NCBI GenBank assembly: GCA_010092775.1
Contig: JAADYZ010000541.1
Coordinates: 1 to 5,764, forward strand
From: Chloroflexota bacterium
Lineage (GTDB): Bacteria; Chloroflexota; Anaerolineae; Aggregatilineales; UBA3940
Reading direction: 5' to 3'
DNA: 5,764 nucleotides
Both the position numbers and the translations under genes were made by a program. Each line of letters starts with the position of its first letter. Position 1 is the stretch's first letter. The notes under the pieces were generated by a model, which was given only the letters and a program-made list of their open reading frames with translations, was not told the origin of the DNA and made no database searches. This document shows, piece after piece, positions 5,049-5,764 of this stretch.

Positions 5049-5764
5049 CTAGTCGACGACTTCGCCTTCAACGACATCTTCATCGCCAGGAGCACCCTCT
5101 GTCGATGGGCCGCCATCTTCTGGGGCACCCGGCTGCGGACCCCCTGCTTGCTGGTACATCGACTCACCCAGGCTGCTGATGAAGCGAACCAACTCCTCGC
5201 TGGCGCGCTTGATCTGTTCCAGGTCTTCGCCTGCCAGGGCCGTGCGAACCGTCTCAATCTTGGCGCTCAGCTCGGTCTTGCTGTCTTCAGGAATCTGCTC
5301 GCCATAGTCGCGGAGCATCTTTTCACCGCTCCAGACGGCGCTTTCCGCATCGTTGCGGACCACCTGAGACTGCTTGCGCTTCTCGTCCTCATCCTTGAAG
5401 CGCTGCGCATCGTCGATGGCGGACTGGATTTCATCTTCACTCAGGCCGCTCGAAGCGGTGATGGTGATGTGCTGTTCGCGGCCAGTAGCCTTGTCTTGAG
5501 CGCGCACATTCATGATGCCGTCCGCGTCGATGTCGAAAGTTACTTCAATCTGCGGGATGCCGCGTGGTGCTGGCGGGAGACCGTCCAAAATGAAACGTCC
5601 CAGCGTCTTGTTATCAGCGGCCATCGGGCGCTCGCCTTGAACCACATGGATTTCAACCTGGGTCTGGTTATCCGATGCGGTGGTGAAAATCTGGCTTTTG
5701 CGGGTCGGAATGGTCGTGTTGCGCTCAATGAGCGGCGTGGCCACACCGCCGTACGTCTCCAGGC
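5049..5764 (-). CDS. dnaK: Chaperone protein DnaK (Hsp70), C-terminal part, partial
   Basis: The last 237 residues of DnaK are present; the ATPase domain and start lie beyond base 5764. The visible part opens with LETYGGVATPLIERNTTIPT, the start of the beta-sandwich substrate-binding domain. Further family hallmarks follow: VEIHVVQGERPMAADNKTLG, then FILDGLPPAPRGIPQIEVTF and DIDADGIMNVRAQDKATGRE. The alpha-helical lid begins near GLSEDEIQSAIDDAQRFKDED and continues through ELVRFISSLGESMYQQ. A Gly/Pro-rich, acidic disordered tail ends EGEVVD, a normal bacterial variant. DnaK binds hydrophobic peptide segments in cycles driven by ATP, DnaJ and GrpE. The stop is TAG at 5051-5049, and dnaJ follows on the same strand. 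No frameshift or internal stop is seen. Confidence 0.97.
   Translation of the reverse strand, partial: LETYGGVATPLIERNTTIPTRKSQIFTTASDNQTQVEIHVVQGERPMAADNKTLGRFILDGLPPAPRGIPQIEVTFDIDADGIMNVRAQDKATGREQHITITASSGLSEDEIQSAIDDAQRFKDEDEKRKQSQVVRNDAESAVWSGEKMLRDYGEQIPEDSKTELSAKIETVRTALAGEDLEQIKRASEELVRFISSLGESMYQQAGGPQPGAPEDGGPSTEGAPGDEDVVEGEVVD

Noticed and set aside
5051..5061. Short palindrome AGTCG-A-CGACT at the dnaK stop
   Set aside because: It is short, is explained by the EVVD-stop codons and has no T tract.

Overview
The window is 5,764 bases of moderately GC-rich bacterial chromosome made of conserved housekeeping genes, with two less familiar genes among them. The gene set, the S1-domain / bS21 / IF1 grouping and the protein sequences look most like Chloroflexota (for example Anaerolineae or relatives). 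That assignment is an inference from resemblance and was not tested by a search. I see no tRNA, rRNA, CRISPR array, insertion sequence, phage gene or attachment site, and no stretch without a gene is longer than about 170 bases.

Layout. Bases 1-634 (+ strand) hold the end of an S1-domain protein, probably ribosomal protein bS1, then rpsU (bS21, TTG start) and infA (IF1). They are spaced by 17 and 20 bases, and a hairpin follows at 639-669. This is a translation-initiation operon. Bases 673-2699 (- strand) hold prmA (ribosomal protein L11 methyltransferase) followed by an APH/choline-kinase-type phosphotransferase of unknown substrate. The two overlap by a GTGA, with a strong ribosome binding site inside the end of prmA. 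A sigma70-like promoter places the prmA transcript start at or next to its ATG, so the mRNA may be leaderless. Bases 2779-3720 (+ strand) encode a protein of two tandem GNAT acetyltransferase domains, each resembling polyamine acetyltransferases such as BltD. Bases 3724-5764 (- strand) hold the 3' third of dnaK and a complete dnaJ, separated by 168 bases that contain a hairpin.

How the parts relate. Three of the four transcription units serve protein synthesis and folding: 30S initiation factors and proteins, L11 methylation, and the Hsp70/Hsp40 chaperone pair. The acetyltransferase and the phosphotransferase are the accessory genes. The units meet in two tight convergent junctions, 38 bases between infA and the kinase and 3 bases between the acetyltransferase and dnaJ. 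The most interesting non-coding signal is at the second junction. A perfect 20-base palindrome followed by five Ts on the - strand lies inside the last codons of the acetyltransferase gene and looks like the intrinsic terminator of the dnaK-dnaJ transcript. I found no clearly new biological system.
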